From NCBI RefSeq assembly GCF_025359345.1, contig NZ_JANYGQ010000034.1:1-64000 (forward strand): a stretch of DNA of 64,000 nt, written 5' to 3'. Position numbers and translations under genes: made by a program. Numbering within the stretch: position 1 is the first letter of the stretch; the number at the start of each line of letters is the position of its first letter. Source of the stretch: Mucilaginibacter sp. Its GTDB lineage: Bacteria; Bacteroidota; Bacteroidia; Sphingobacteriales; Sphingobacteriaceae. Below the pieces are notes generated by a model, which saw only the letters and a program-made list of their open reading frames with translations, searched no databases and was not told the origin of the DNA. Positions 17,754-25,976 of the stretch are shown one piece after another.

Positions 17754-18461
17754 ATGGACGCTACCCAACGGTTAGCTGCTTATATTGAGACTCATCCCGA
17801 TGCCATTAGCAAAGTGGTGAATTTTGATGCTGTGTCAGACAGGCTCTATCATTTTAATTTCACAGCTTCGAACACCGAACTGGATGAAGCTACATTTTCG
17901 GATACCGTTAAATTCAGCGCGTGGGTAAACCAACAACTCAGTGATAACAATTGCCGGTATGGCGTAGGTGGCTACATGGAGCACCGCACTATTTATGCCC
18001 GCAGCGCACACTTTGATACGGATGACGAACCACGCCGCCTGCATTTGGGTGTTGATATTTGGTCACAGGCCGGTACAGCGGTTTATTCACCTTTGGATGG
18101 AATTGTCCACAGCTTTCAAAACAACAATAACTTTGGCGATTACGGGCCAACTATCATCCTGGAACATCAGCTCGATGGCTTAAAGCTTTATAGCCTATAC
18201 GGTCATTTAAATACCGAAAGTTTGGATGGATTGTATATTGGCAAACCTATCAGCAAAAATGAAAGGATAGGCAGCTTTGGCACAATGGATAAAAATGGCC
18301 ATTGGCCGCCGCATCTGCATTTCCAGCTGATGTTTGATATGGAAGGCAAAAAGGGCGACTATCCCGGGGTTTGCCGCTTTTCGGATAAGGCCATCTACCA
18401 AAAAAACATTCCCGACCCGCAACTGATTTTGAGGTTTCCGCAGGCTGTTAACGCCCGGTAA
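17754..18461 (+). CDS. M23-family (LytM-type) metallopeptidase domain protein
   Basis: 235 residues. The C-terminal half carries the LytM zinc-site pattern: HLGVDIWSQAGTAVYSP (H-x3-D), GDYGPTIILEH, YGHLN, and PPHLHFQLMF (HxH). Family enzymes cut glycyl or D-Ala-linked cross-bridges in peptidoglycan. No signal peptide is evident at the N-terminus (MDATQRLAAYIETHPDAI), so export is uncertain. It is tightly linked to rbfA. Confidence 0.85.
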   Translation: MDATQRLAAYIETHPDAISKVVNFDAVSDRLYHFNFTASNTELDEATFSDTVKFSAWVNQQLSDNNCRYGVGGYMEHRTIYARSAHFDTDDEPRRLHLGVDIWSQAGTAVYSPLDGIVHSFQNNNNFGDYGPTIILEHQLDGLKLYSLYGHLNTESLDGLYIGKPISKNERIGSFGTMDKNGHWPPHLHFQLMFDMEGKKGDYPGVCRFSDKAIYQKNIPDPQLILRFPQAVNAR

Positions 18462-18499
18462 CAACCCGGCTAATTGTAATCTAAATTGTCGCTCTTACA

Positions 18500-18660
18500 C
18501 TTTTGGCTAAAGCCATCATCACACCTTTCGAGGTCCGTTCCTTAAAAGGAACGGCAATGATCAAACAATCATATTTGATTCATTGCCGTCTGGCTTTAGC
18601 CGACGGATCAAAAATAAGAGCAACATCCGGCTTTAGCCAAATTGTGGGATGTGATCTAAT
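18500..18660. repeat. Compound hairpin repeat (GGCTTTAGCC family)
   Basis: The 307-bp spacer 18462-18768 contains nested inverted repeats: CCGTTCCTT-AA-AAGGAACGG (18535-18554), CGGCAATGA / TCATTGCCG around 18552-18588, CCGTC...GACGG (18586-18606), and TTGGCTAAAGCC paired with GGCTTTAGCCAA about 115 bp later. It resembles a REP or small non-autonomous element. No ORF is present. Confidence 0.75.
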
Positions 18661-18768
18661 CGGAAAAATGAGTAGGTATTGAATCATTAAAACGGTGTTC
18701 CGAGCTGCGCTTCAAACCCGGCGAATTGCCGGGAACTATTTATATTTGCGTTAAGCATCTAACCAATT

Positions 18769-19101
18769 ATGGCTGAACCGAATTTTTACGATAGCGTTTA
18801 CGAAGTAGCCAGACTGATACCCAAAGGCCGGGTAACGTCATACGGTGCCATTGCTGCTTATTTAGGCACCAAGGGCTCGTCGCGCATGGTTGGATACGCT
18901 ATGCAGGCTGCAGGCAGGGTACAGCCACCTGTACCGGCACACAGGGTTGTAAACAGGCAAGGCTTACTGACAGCTAAATTTCACTTTGGCGGCAACTTGA
19001 TGCAAACTTTACTTGAAAATGAGGGCGTAAAAGTTGTTGACGACCAGGTGCAGGACTTTAAAAATGTTTTCTGGGACCCATCAATAGAGTTGGCGCTATA
19101 G
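18769..19101 (+). CDS. Alkyltransferase-like (ATL) DNA-binding protein, MGMT family without active Cys
   Basis: 110 residues covering only the MGMT DNA-binding domain: IPKGRVTSYGAIAAYLG, then SSRMVGYAMQ with the nucleotide-flipping Arg. The active-site motif, normally PCHRV, reads PAHRVVN, so the alkyl-accepting Cys is Ala. ATL proteins bind O6-alkylguanine and hand it to nucleotide excision repair instead of repairing it directly. The ending (FW.P) also fits ATLs. TATATTTG at 18741-18748 may be its -7 promoter element. Confidence 0.92.
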   Translation: MAEPNFYDSVYEVARLIPKGRVTSYGAIAAYLGTKGSSRMVGYAMQAAGRVQPPVPAHRVVNRQGLLTAKFHFGGNLMQTLLENEGVKVVDDQVQDFKNVFWDPSIELAL

Positions 19102-19110
19102 CGTCAAACC

Positions 19111-19199
19111 TGTAGAGACACAATACTTGTGTCTCGGAACCCGCATTGTGAAAAGAAAAACTATTTATTTATCAGAGACACAAGTATTGTGTCTCTACA
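19111..19199. repeat. 25-bp perfect inverted repeat (GTAGAGACACAA family)
   Basis: The 25 bp at 19111-19135 (beginning TGTAGAGACACAATACTTGT) are exactly repeated inverted at 19175-19199. Each arm is itself partly palindromic (GAGACACAA...TTGTGTCTC). The spacer is 39 bp. It lies between the convergent ATL and SPW-type genes. The form is that of a small mobile REP/MITE-like element. Confidence 0.85.
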
Positions 19200-19211
19200 A
19201 AAAAAATCCGA

Positions 19212-19580
19212 TTATAATTTTGCCATGCTATGCACACTGTCGCCGCGGTAATCGGTAACCAGCCAGGTCAGCAGCAGGCAATTGCCAAATATTACGTAAA
19301 ACAACTTGCCGTTGGCATTACCATCGAACAATGTGTAGGCCAAAATAATTACGGCTACTGCAACAACAAATTCGATCAGTTCATGAATGCTTACCGGGAT
19401 AATTTTTACCAGGCCCATGCTTGAGTCTGTTAACAAAGTAAGCGCCAGGTGTGCCACACCCAATGCATAAGTAAAAGTTGCCAGGGTGCCTGTAAAGCCA
19501 AAAATTATAGGCGACGCCAGTAAAAATACACAAACCAGTATATCTATTATTCCGTGAACTTTGGGCGACATGAATTTCAT
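19212..19580 (-). CDS. Four-helix membrane protein, SPW-repeat type
   Basis: 122 residues, mostly hydrophobic, with four probable membrane helices (IIDILVCVFLLASPIIFGF; ATFTYALGVAHLALTLLT; LIEFVVAVAVIILAYTLF; LFYVIFGNCLLLTWLVT). The arrangement of the first helix pair (HGIIDILV...ASPIIFGF) resembles SPW-repeat proteins. Function unknown. It is preceded by no obvious partner. Confidence 0.7.
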   Translation of the reverse strand: MKFMSPKVHGIIDILVCVFLLASPIIFGFTGTLATFTYALGVAHLALTLLTDSSMGLVKIIPVSIHELIEFVVAVAVIILAYTLFDGNANGKLFYVIFGNCLLLTWLVTDYRGDSVHSMAKL

Positions 19581-19644
19581 AACTGTACGTTTTATTTGTT
19601 TGCCGGTAACTAATCTACAATTTTATATTTAATATACAACACTA

Positions 19645-20007
19645 TTAATCAAGGTATTGCAGCAATTCCACCCGGTTGCCAAAAGGATCGTGGAACGAAA
19701 ACCTGTTGCGGCCCGGAATTACCGCTTCCTGCAATACTTGTACGTTGTGTTTTTCCAAATGTTTCGCCGCCGCATCAAGATTTTTTACCTCGAATGCAAT
19801 ATGCCGTATCGATTGCGGTTTAGGCGGTTCGATACCAATATGCAACTCAATATCAACTACCTGGAACCAGTAGCCGGGTGCACCAAAAACGTCAGGGCGA
19901 TATTTTTCGGGCAATCCGATTACATCCCGGTAAAAGAGCCTCGCTTCTTCAAGTTTTTCGGGTGGTACACAAATATTAACGTGGTCGGTGCGGGTAAATT
20001 CAATCAT
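19645..20007 (-). CDS. VOC-family (glyoxalase/bleomycin-resistance fold) protein
   Basis: 120 residues with the vicinal-oxygen-chelate fold: FTRTDHVNICVPPEKLEEARLFY at the start (metal His), GIGxE-type strand ELHIGIEPP, SIRHIAFEVKNLDAA, and the final RFSFHDPFGNRVELLQ with the second metal ligands. The substrate cannot be predicted. Its ATG overlaps the stop of the upstream VOC gene by one base, so the two are translationally coupled. Confidence 0.85.
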   Translation of the reverse strand: MIEFTRTDHVNICVPPEKLEEARLFYRDVIGLPEKYRPDVFGAPGYWFQVVDIELHIGIEPPKPQSIRHIAFEVKNLDAAAKHLEKHNVQVLQEAVIPGRNRFSFHDPFGNRVELLQYLD

Positions 20008-20384
20008 TATTCGTCTTCGGCAAAAGTGAGCACATAGTTGTTATTATCCAGTATCGAAAACTCGGTGGCGCCGTAAAATGTTTTGTCCAACCCCTTCAAT
20101 ACCGTCACGTTATCCTTTATCAGATCAAAATACTCACGGATTTTTTTAATGTTGATATAAAGCAGCATAGAGGCGCCATTTTGCCGGCTTATTTGCGGCA
20201 GTTCTTCGCCAAGGCTTACAAACGACTGGAACATAAAGGTAACGTTGCCATTTGTCATCATCGCCCATATCAAATCGCCGCCATCTTCGGGAACGGTCAT
20301 CGTTAAAGTAAAACCTATCGATTGATAAAAAGCAATGGTTTCAACCATGCTTTCAACAAAAATATTGGGGGTTAAGTTTTCCAT
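20007..20384 (-). CDS. VOC-family protein, bleomycin-resistance type
   Basis: 125 residues. The pattern LTPNIFVESMVETIAFYQSIGFTLTMTVPE, then IWAMMTNGNVTFMFQS and a final EFSILDNNNYVLTFAE, is that of glyoxalase/bleomycin-resistance-like proteins that often dimerise to bind small ligands. Metal ligands are not obviously conserved. It is the first gene of a two-gene unit with 19645-20007. Confidence 0.82.
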   Translation of the reverse strand: MENLTPNIFVESMVETIAFYQSIGFTLTMTVPEDGGDLIWAMMTNGNVTFMFQSFVSLGEELPQISRQNGASMLLYINIKKIREYFDLIKDNVTVLKGLDKTFYGATEFSILDNNNYVLTFAEDE

Positions 20385-20390
20385 GCCTTA

Positions 20391-20600
20391 TAATTAGTGA
20401 ATTAGTGAGTGGGTGAATTAGCGAATTTTGAAAAGTTAGATTTAAGATTCTTTACAATTGAAAGAGGAAAATTACAAAAATGAATTTAATCTATATTGTA
20501 ACTTGCGCTTAATATTCCGGATTAATTAGGCGCTGAAATTGAACGATGAGATCCGAATCCAAATAAATCACTAATTCACCAACTCACTAATTCACTAAAT
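20391..20600. repeat. Octad arrays GTGAATTA / TAATTCAC, inverted pair
   Basis: Left arm: GTGA at 20397, 20405 and 20413, with GCGA at 20421 (exact 8-bp phase). Right arm: TCAC at 20568, 20576, 20584 and 20592 (exact 8-bp phase). The arms are reverse complements about 150 bp apart and fill the spacer between the divergent VOC and carboxymuconolactone-decarboxylase-family genes. Confidence 0.85.
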
Positions 20601-20608
20601 AAACACCT

Positions 20609-20953
20609 ATGGGAAAGCTGATTGACGATTTTGAAAGCTATCGCACCAAAATGAACGACCGGATAATGGAGTCGTCGAACACCAATATCAAACGTTTTTT
20701 CGCGCTGGATACCACCACCTATGCCGATGGCGCGCTCGATGTAAAGACCAAAGAAATGCTGGGCATGGTAGCATCGATGGTGCTGCGTTGCGACGATTGT
20801 ATAAAATATCACCTGGGCAAATGCCACGAGGCCGGTGTAAATCATGATGAGATGAACGAGGTGTTTATGATTGCGAACTTGGTAGGCGGCTCAATTGTGA
20901 TTCCGCATTATAGAAGAGCGGTGGAATATTGGGATGAGTTGAACGAAAGCTAA
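20609..20953 (+). CDS. Carboxymuconolactone-decarboxylase-family (AhpD-like) protein
   Basis: 114 residues. The conserved RCDDCIKYHL segment (CxxC-H, near residue 71) followed by HDEMNEVFMIANLVGGSIVIPH is the CMD/AhpD-type active-site pattern, usually a peroxidatic or disulfide-relay site. The protein probably acts as a small oligomeric alkylhydroperoxidase-like reductase. A stand-alone gene; physiological substrate unknown. Confidence 0.88.
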   Translation: MGKLIDDFESYRTKMNDRIMESSNTNIKRFFALDTTTYADGALDVKTKEMLGMVASMVLRCDDCIKYHLGKCHEAGVNHDEMNEVFMIANLVGGSIVIPHYRRAVEYWDELNES

Positions 20954-21034
20954 ATTGTAGCTTGCATTGTTATTTGTTGCAATATTGTTGCAAATTAAAA
21001 ATAAACAGCTTAGATTTAGGTTTCAATTTAAGCA

Positions 21035-21718
21035 ATGTATAAAGCGAAACGTAATTGGTTGCGGCCACGAGTCGATCTTATCCCACTATGTGATATTGCT
21101 ATAGTGATATTATTGTTCATGGCTTTTAGATGGGGTACTACCTTTTGGAAACCTATGAAGATAGAGGAACCTGCCATATCGGTCGCGCCTCAATACAGTA
21201 GTCCGCGAGGTGAGTTTAAAAGCACGGTATTTATAGGCCGCACACGGGCTGTAATGTACCAGCTTTTTGATAAGCACCTTCGCAAAGCAACCTTACAGCA
21301 AATGGGAGAAATATACAACATACAATTTGATTCTGCTGAAATTGAAAAGTTTTCAAAAATCGACGTTGTTTGCGTGCCCATTGCCAGCCTAAAAAAATAT
21401 CTTGCCGCATATAACGACAAACAGCCCTTTTTTAATCAGCCAGGCATTCCGGTTACTCCAGGAAATAACGAATTAGCAGATTGGATTTTAGAGTCTAGAA
21501 AGGTCAGCAGGGCTTTGCAAGGCCATGATTTAAATGTGGCGATAGATGCAGATAAAACGCTTCTATACCCTGATATTGAAAATATATTTAACACTTTACG
21601 CAAACAAAATATTTTTTTCTTTCGGTTGATTGCGTCGATAAATCCTTCGAACGACAACTCAAAAGATTCGGAATCCGACTCCATGAAACGAAGTGACTAT
21701 AGCCGGGTTATTTATTAA
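21035..21718 (+). CDS. ExbD/TolR-like protein 1
   Basis: 227 residues. The N-terminus has a short basic cytoplasmic stretch, then a single helix VDLIPLCDIAIVILLFMAF with Asp20 at the position of the proton-channel Asp of ExbD/TolR. The remainder is periplasmic and longer than in classical ExbD (about 140 residues). The tail (NDNSKDSESDSMKRSDYS) is polar. No exbB/tolQ or tonB is adjacent, so the motor partner must be encoded elsewhere. A paralogue follows 20 nt downstream. Confidence 0.82.
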   Translation: MYKAKRNWLRPRVDLIPLCDIAIVILLFMAFRWGTTFWKPMKIEEPAISVAPQYSSPRGEFKSTVFIGRTRAVMYQLFDKHLRKATLQQMGEIYNIQFDSAEIEKFSKIDVVCVPIASLKKYLAAYNDKQPFFNQPGIPVTPGNNELADWILESRKVSRALQGHDLNVAIDADKTLLYPDIENIFNTLRKQNIFFFRLIASINPSNDNSKDSESDSMKRSDYSRVIY

Positions 21719-21738
21719 CACAAAAAGAAACTAAGACC

Positions 21739-22353
21739 ATGTACAAAGGCAAACTAAAGCGTCAAAACCTGTCGGTAGACATGGCGGCCATGTGCGATAT
21801 TGCATTCCTTATATTGATCTTTTTTATTTTATGTGCAACCCCCAAGGCACAACGACCGATTGATGTGGAGCGTCCACTGGCATCAGGCGGTATTTATGAC
21901 CCCGGGGAGGGCAATTTTAAAATAATACTTGCACAGGGAAAGACTATGATTGAACTCGAAAACAGGGACCGGGCAAAAGTATTGACAAAAATGGGTGAAA
22001 AATATCATATTAGCTTTACAGCAGCTGAGCTGGCAAAGTTTAATAAAATTGAAACCGTAGGCGTGCCTATGGCCACGATGAAACAATTTATTGATGGCTA
22101 TTACAACGTAAAAGCGTTTATGGAACAGCCCGGTATCCGCATGGATTCAAAAAAAAACGAACTGTTTGATTGGCTGATTGCAGCAAGACAAGTATCAAAA
22201 GAAAACCATGGCTACGATTTGAGTATGACGATCGACGCTGATAAAAGCGCAATGTACCCCGAAATTAAAAATGTGATAAACACCTTAGAAAGTCAAAAAA
22301 TATTTAAGTTTGAGTTGATGCACGACATCAAACATTCCAAAGCTGCTATTTAA
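21739..22353 (+). CDS. ExbD/TolR-like protein 2
   Basis: 204 residues, a clear paralogue of the preceding protein: MYKGKLKRQNLSVDMAAMCD against MYKAKRNWLRPRVDLIPLCD, with the helix IAFLILIFFILCA and Asp20 conserved. The periplasmic halves align throughout (for example ELFDWLIAARQVS against ELADWILESRKVS; IDADKSAMYPEIKNVINTL against IDADKTLLYPDIENIFNTL). The pair arose by tandem duplication and may form a heterodimer. The tag start codon overlaps its stop (TAATG). Confidence 0.85.
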   Translation: MYKGKLKRQNLSVDMAAMCDIAFLILIFFILCATPKAQRPIDVERPLASGGIYDPGEGNFKIILAQGKTMIELENRDRAKVLTKMGEKYHISFTAAELAKFNKIETVGVPMATMKQFIDGYYNVKAFMEQPGIRMDSKKNELFDWLIAARQVSKENHGYDLSMTIDADKSAMYPEIKNVINTLESQKIFKFELMHDIKHSKAAI

Positions 22354-22907
22354 TGACCAAAGAACTACACCGCTGTAAATGGGCCGGAACAGACGATCTC
22401 TACGTAAAATACCACGACGAAGAATGGGGTAAGGAAGTCCATGACGACCATACCTTATTTGAGTTCCTTATTCTTGAGTCGGCGCAGGCCGGCTTAAGCT
22501 GGATAACCATACTGCGCCGCCGGGAAGGTTATAGAAAAGCCTTCGCAAATTTTGATGTAACGAAGGTCGCCGAATTTACCGATGCCGATGTGGAACGCTT
22601 GATGAACGACGCGGGCATTATCCGCAACCGTTTAAAAATACTCGCGGCCATTAATAATGCGAAACTGTTTATTGAGGTGCAAAAGGAATTTGGCTCGTTC
22701 GATAAATATCTGTACAGCTTTATGCCCGATGGAAAGTCAATCAATAATCATTCGGGGCTTACTCCGGCCAGTACACCCATATCCGATGCCATTAGCAAGG
22801 ACATGAAAAAACGCGGCTTCAAGTTTTTCGGCACCACCATTTGTTATGCCCACATGCAGGCTACAGGAATGGTTAATGATCATGTGCCGGACTGTAGTTT
22901 TAAATAG
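22353..22907 (+). CDS. tag: DNA-3-methyladenine glycosylase I
   Basis: TagI removes 3-methyladenine from alkylated DNA. 184 residues: RCKWAG at the start (first zinc Cys), YHDEEWGKEVHDD, LFEFLILESAQAGLSWITILRRREGYRKAF, and the end CYAHMQATGMVNDHVPDC supplying the other zinc ligands. Family length is normal. The one-base overlap with the ExbD-like gene suggests co-transcription, although no functional link is known. Confidence 0.94.
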   Translation: MTKELHRCKWAGTDDLYVKYHDEEWGKEVHDDHTLFEFLILESAQAGLSWITILRRREGYRKAFANFDVTKVAEFTDADVERLMNDAGIIRNRLKILAAINNAKLFIEVQKEFGSFDKYLYSFMPDGKSINNHSGLTPASTPISDAISKDMKKRGFKFFGTTICYAHMQATGMVNDHVPDCSFK

Positions 22908-22910
22908 AGG

Positions 22911-23070
22911 ATTACACCGATTGTTTTGATTACACTGATTACCATTGATTTTAAAAAACCGCATTACTGTTGAATTACTCCACAACATAATTGTATTTTT
23001 GAATTCACTCAAATGGTTAACGGGTTAGTTAAAGCGTAGCAAATCTGTGTAATCAAAACAATCGGTGAAA
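22911..23070. repeat. 21-bp inverted repeat around the tag-polA spacer
   Basis: The 21 bp at 22915-22935 (starting CACCGATTGTTTTGATTACA) recur as exact reverse complement at 23047-23067, 111 bp apart. The outer bases (GATT...AATC) extend the match. A relative (CACCGATT twice) is at 57581-57617. It lies directly upstream of polA. Confidence 0.8.
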
Positions 23071-23083
23071 TCATTTAAATACA

Positions 23084-25894
23084 ATGAAAAAACTATTTCT
23101 TTTGGATGGCATGGCGCTTATTTACCGGGCGCATTTTGCATTGAGTAAAACTCCGCGGTTTACATCAAACGGATTTAATACATCGGCGGTTATGGGCTTT
23201 ACCAATACACTGCTCGAGGTTTTACGAAAAGAGAAACCCACCCACATGGCGGTGGTATTTGATACCGATGCCCCAACCGAACGCCATACCGATTTTGCCG
23301 ACTATAAAGGCCACCGTGAGGCTATGCCCGAAGATTTGAGCAAGGCACTCCCCTACATATTTAAAGTGGTATTGGGTTTCAATATCCCGCTGATAACTTC
23401 TGACGGTTTCGAGGCCGATGATATTATAGGCACGCTTGCCAAAAAAGCCGAAGCAAAAGGTTACCAGGTTTACTGTATGACTCCTGATAAGGATTTCGCG
23501 CAACTGGTATCGCCGAACATATTTATTTACAAGCCCGCCCGCATGGGTAACGATATGGAGATATTAGGTGTAAAGGAAGTGCTGGAGAAATGGGAGATTG
23601 AGCGCGTTGAGCAGGTGATAGATATTTTGGGGCTTTGGGGCGATGCAGTTGACAATATCCCCGGTATCCCGGGCATTGGCGAAAAAACGGCTAAGCTGCT
23701 TATAAAACAATATGGCTCAATGGAGGAAATCATCGCCCATAGCCACGAATTAAAAGGCAAGCAGCGCGAAAACGTTGAAAACTTCGCTGCCCAGGGCCTG
23801 ATGTCGAAAAAACTGGCTACCATCAATTTGAATGTGCCGGTTGAACTGGATGAAGCAGGTTTGGAAATGTGCGCCCCAAGCAAAGATTTACTGGAGCCAT
23901 TGTTTGCCGAACTGGAGTTCCGCACGCTGGGCAGGCGTGTTTTTGGCGATGATTTCAGCATCACTGAAACCAAAGCAGTATCCATCCAAACCGACCTGTT
24001 TGGGAATGCAGTTGCCGAAGGCCGCACCACAATGTCGGTCGACGTGCAGGATATTTACGAGCCACCTGTTCCGGTTGATATCAAAAACATCAACACCGTA
24101 CCACACGAATACCATTTAGCTGATACTTTCGAAAAGCGTGCAGAGTTAATCAACCTGCTGAAACAGCAAAAAGATTTCTGTTTTGATACTGAAACTACGG
24201 GTACAGATGCCAATAATTGCGAATTGGTGGGCCTTTCGTTTGCCGTAAAAGCAAGCGAGGCATGGTATGTGCCCGTACCAGTTGATGATGAAGGGATCAG
24301 GAAGATTGTCGCCGAATTTAAGCCTGTACTGGAAGATACATCAATCGGCAAAACAGGGCAGAACCTGAAGTTCGACATATTGATGCTGAAATGGTATGAT
24401 GTTGAGGTGAAAGGCGACTTGTTTGATACCATGATGGCGCATTACATTATCGACCCGGATACCCGCCATAACATGGATATCCTAAGCGAAAATTATTTGA
24501 GCTACAAACCCGTTTCAATTACTGAACTGATTGGCGCCAAGGGCAAAAACCAGGGCAGCATGCGCGATGTGGAAATTGAAAAGATAAAGGAATATGCTGC
24601 TGAAGATGCGGATATCACCCTGCAGCTGCGCACCGTTTTTGAGCCTAAACTAAAAGAAGCCGAGGCCGAAAAACTGATACACGAAATTGAACACCCACTG
24701 ATTTACGTATTGGCCGATATCGAATACGAAGGTGTAAAAATAGACCACGACACACTCCGTGAGTTCTCGAAAGAACTGGAAACAGACATAGCCAAACTGG
24801 AGAAAATAGTTTACGAAAAGGCCGGCGTACGTTTCAACATAGCATCGCCAAAACAACTGGGCGAGGTTCTTTTTGAAAAACTGATGCTCGACCCCAAGGC
24901 TAAAAAAACAAAAACCGGCCAATACCAAACCGGTGAAGATGTGCTGCTGTCACTGGCTGCCAAAAGCGATATCGTACGCGATATTTTAGATTACCGCCAG
25001 CTGCAAAAACTAAAATCGACCTATGTGGATGCCTTGCCAACCATGGTTAACCCCAAAACCGGCCGGGTGCACACGTCATACAACCAGGCGGTAGCAGCAA
25101 CCGGGCGTTTAAGCTCAACCAACCCTAACCTGCAAAACATCCCCATAAAAACCGAACGCGGCCGCGAGGTGCGGAAGGCATTTATCCCACGGGATAGCGG
25201 GCATACCATCGTATCTGCGGATTATTCGCAAATAGAGCTGCGCATTATTGCCGAAATAAGCAAAGATGCCAATATGATGGATGCGTTTGTAAACAACCTG
25301 GATATTCACACCGCAACTGCTGCCAAAGTGTATGGCATCGGGCTTGACGAAGTAAGCAGCGAACAGCGACGGAACGCAAAGGCGGTAAACTTTGGGATTA
25401 TTTACGGGCAGTCGGCATTTGGATTATCGCAAAGCCTGGGCATACCACGTAAAGAAGCAGCCGAGATTATTGAAAACTACTTTGCGCAATACCCGGGCAT
25501 AAAAAACTACATAAGCGATACCATGAACTTTGCCCGTGAGCATGGGTATGTGTGTACGCTGATGGGCCGCCGCCGCTATCTGCGCGACATTAACAGCGCT
25601 AACCAAACCGTACGTGGTTTTGCCGAACGAAATGCCATTAACGCTCCCATTCAAGGTTCAGCAGCGGATATGATTAAAATAGCGATGATCAACATCCACC
25701 GCGAGTTTTGCCTGCGAAAACTGGATGCCCGTATGACCATGCAGGTACATGACGAGTTGGTATTTGACGTGCCCCACCATGAGGTGGAAATAGTGAAGCC
25801 CATTATTATGGAGAACATGAAAAACGCTATAAAAACCACGGTGCCAATAATGGTAGAGATTGGAACTGGTGTAAACTGGTTAGAGGCGCATTAA
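23084..25894 (+). CDS. polA: DNA polymerase I
   Basis: 936 residues with three domains: 5'-3' exonuclease (about 1-290; FLLDGMALIYRAHFA, FEADDIIGTLA, DNIPGIPGIGEKTA), 3'-5' exonuclease (about 350-530) with an intact Exo I motif FDTETTG (Asp368, Glu370), and the polymerase domain with motif A (DYSQIELRIIAE), motif B (RRNAKAVNFGIIYGQSAFGL) and motif C (QVHDELVFDVP). Proofreading residues are present, unlike in Taq polymerase. It fills gaps in repair and removes RNA primers of Okazaki fragments. Confidence 0.97.
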   Translation: MKKLFLLDGMALIYRAHFALSKTPRFTSNGFNTSAVMGFTNTLLEVLRKEKPTHMAVVFDTDAPTERHTDFADYKGHREAMPEDLSKALPYIFKVVLGFNIPLITSDGFEADDIIGTLAKKAEAKGYQVYCMTPDKDFAQLVSPNIFIYKPARMGNDMEILGVKEVLEKWEIERVEQVIDILGLWGDAVDNIPGIPGIGEKTAKLLIKQYGSMEEIIAHSHELKGKQRENVENFAAQGLMSKKLATINLNVPVELDEAGLEMCAPSKDLLEPLFAELEFRTLGRRVFGDDFSITETKAVSIQTDLFGNAVAEGRTTMSVDVQDIYEPPVPVDIKNINTVPHEYHLADTFEKRAELINLLKQQKDFCFDTETTGTDANNCELVGLSFAVKASEAWYVPVPVDDEGIRKIVAEFKPVLEDTSIGKTGQNLKFDILMLKWYDVEVKGDLFDTMMAHYIIDPDTRHNMDILSENYLSYKPVSITELIGAKGKNQGSMRDVEIEKIKEYAAEDADITLQLRTVFEPKLKEAEAEKLIHEIEHPLIYVLADIEYEGVKIDHDTLREFSKELETDIAKLEKIVYEKAGVRFNIASPKQLGEVLFEKLMLDPKAKKTKTGQYQTGEDVLLSLAAKSDIVRDILDYRQLQKLKSTYVDALPTMVNPKTGRVHTSYNQAVAATGRLSSTNPNLQNIPIKTERGREVRKAFIPRDSGHTIVSADYSQIELRIIAEISKDANMMDAFVNNLDIHTATAAKVYGIGLDEVSSEQRRNAKAVNFGIIYGQSAFGLSQSLGIPRKEAAEIIENYFAQYPGIKNYISDTMNFAREHGYVCTLMGRRRYLRDINSANQTVRGFAERNAINAPIQGSAADMIKIAMINIHREFCLRKLDARMTMQVHDELVFDVPHHEVEIVKPIIMENMKNAIKTTVPIMVEIGTGVNWLEAH

Positions 25895-25976
25895 TTAATT
25901 AATGGGTGAGTTGGTGAATTAATGAGTTTATTACGGCAATGGATTAATGGTCGATCAGATCAATTCACTCTTAAAA
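25892..25976. repeat. TTAATTAA/GGTGAGTT octad array after polA
   Basis: Octads TTAATTAA, TTAATGGG, TGAGTTGG, TGAATTAA and TGAGTTTA follow the polA stop in phase. A short inverted element (CAATTCACTC, 25961-25970) covers the last codons of the convergent DUF885 gene. Confidence 0.65.
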
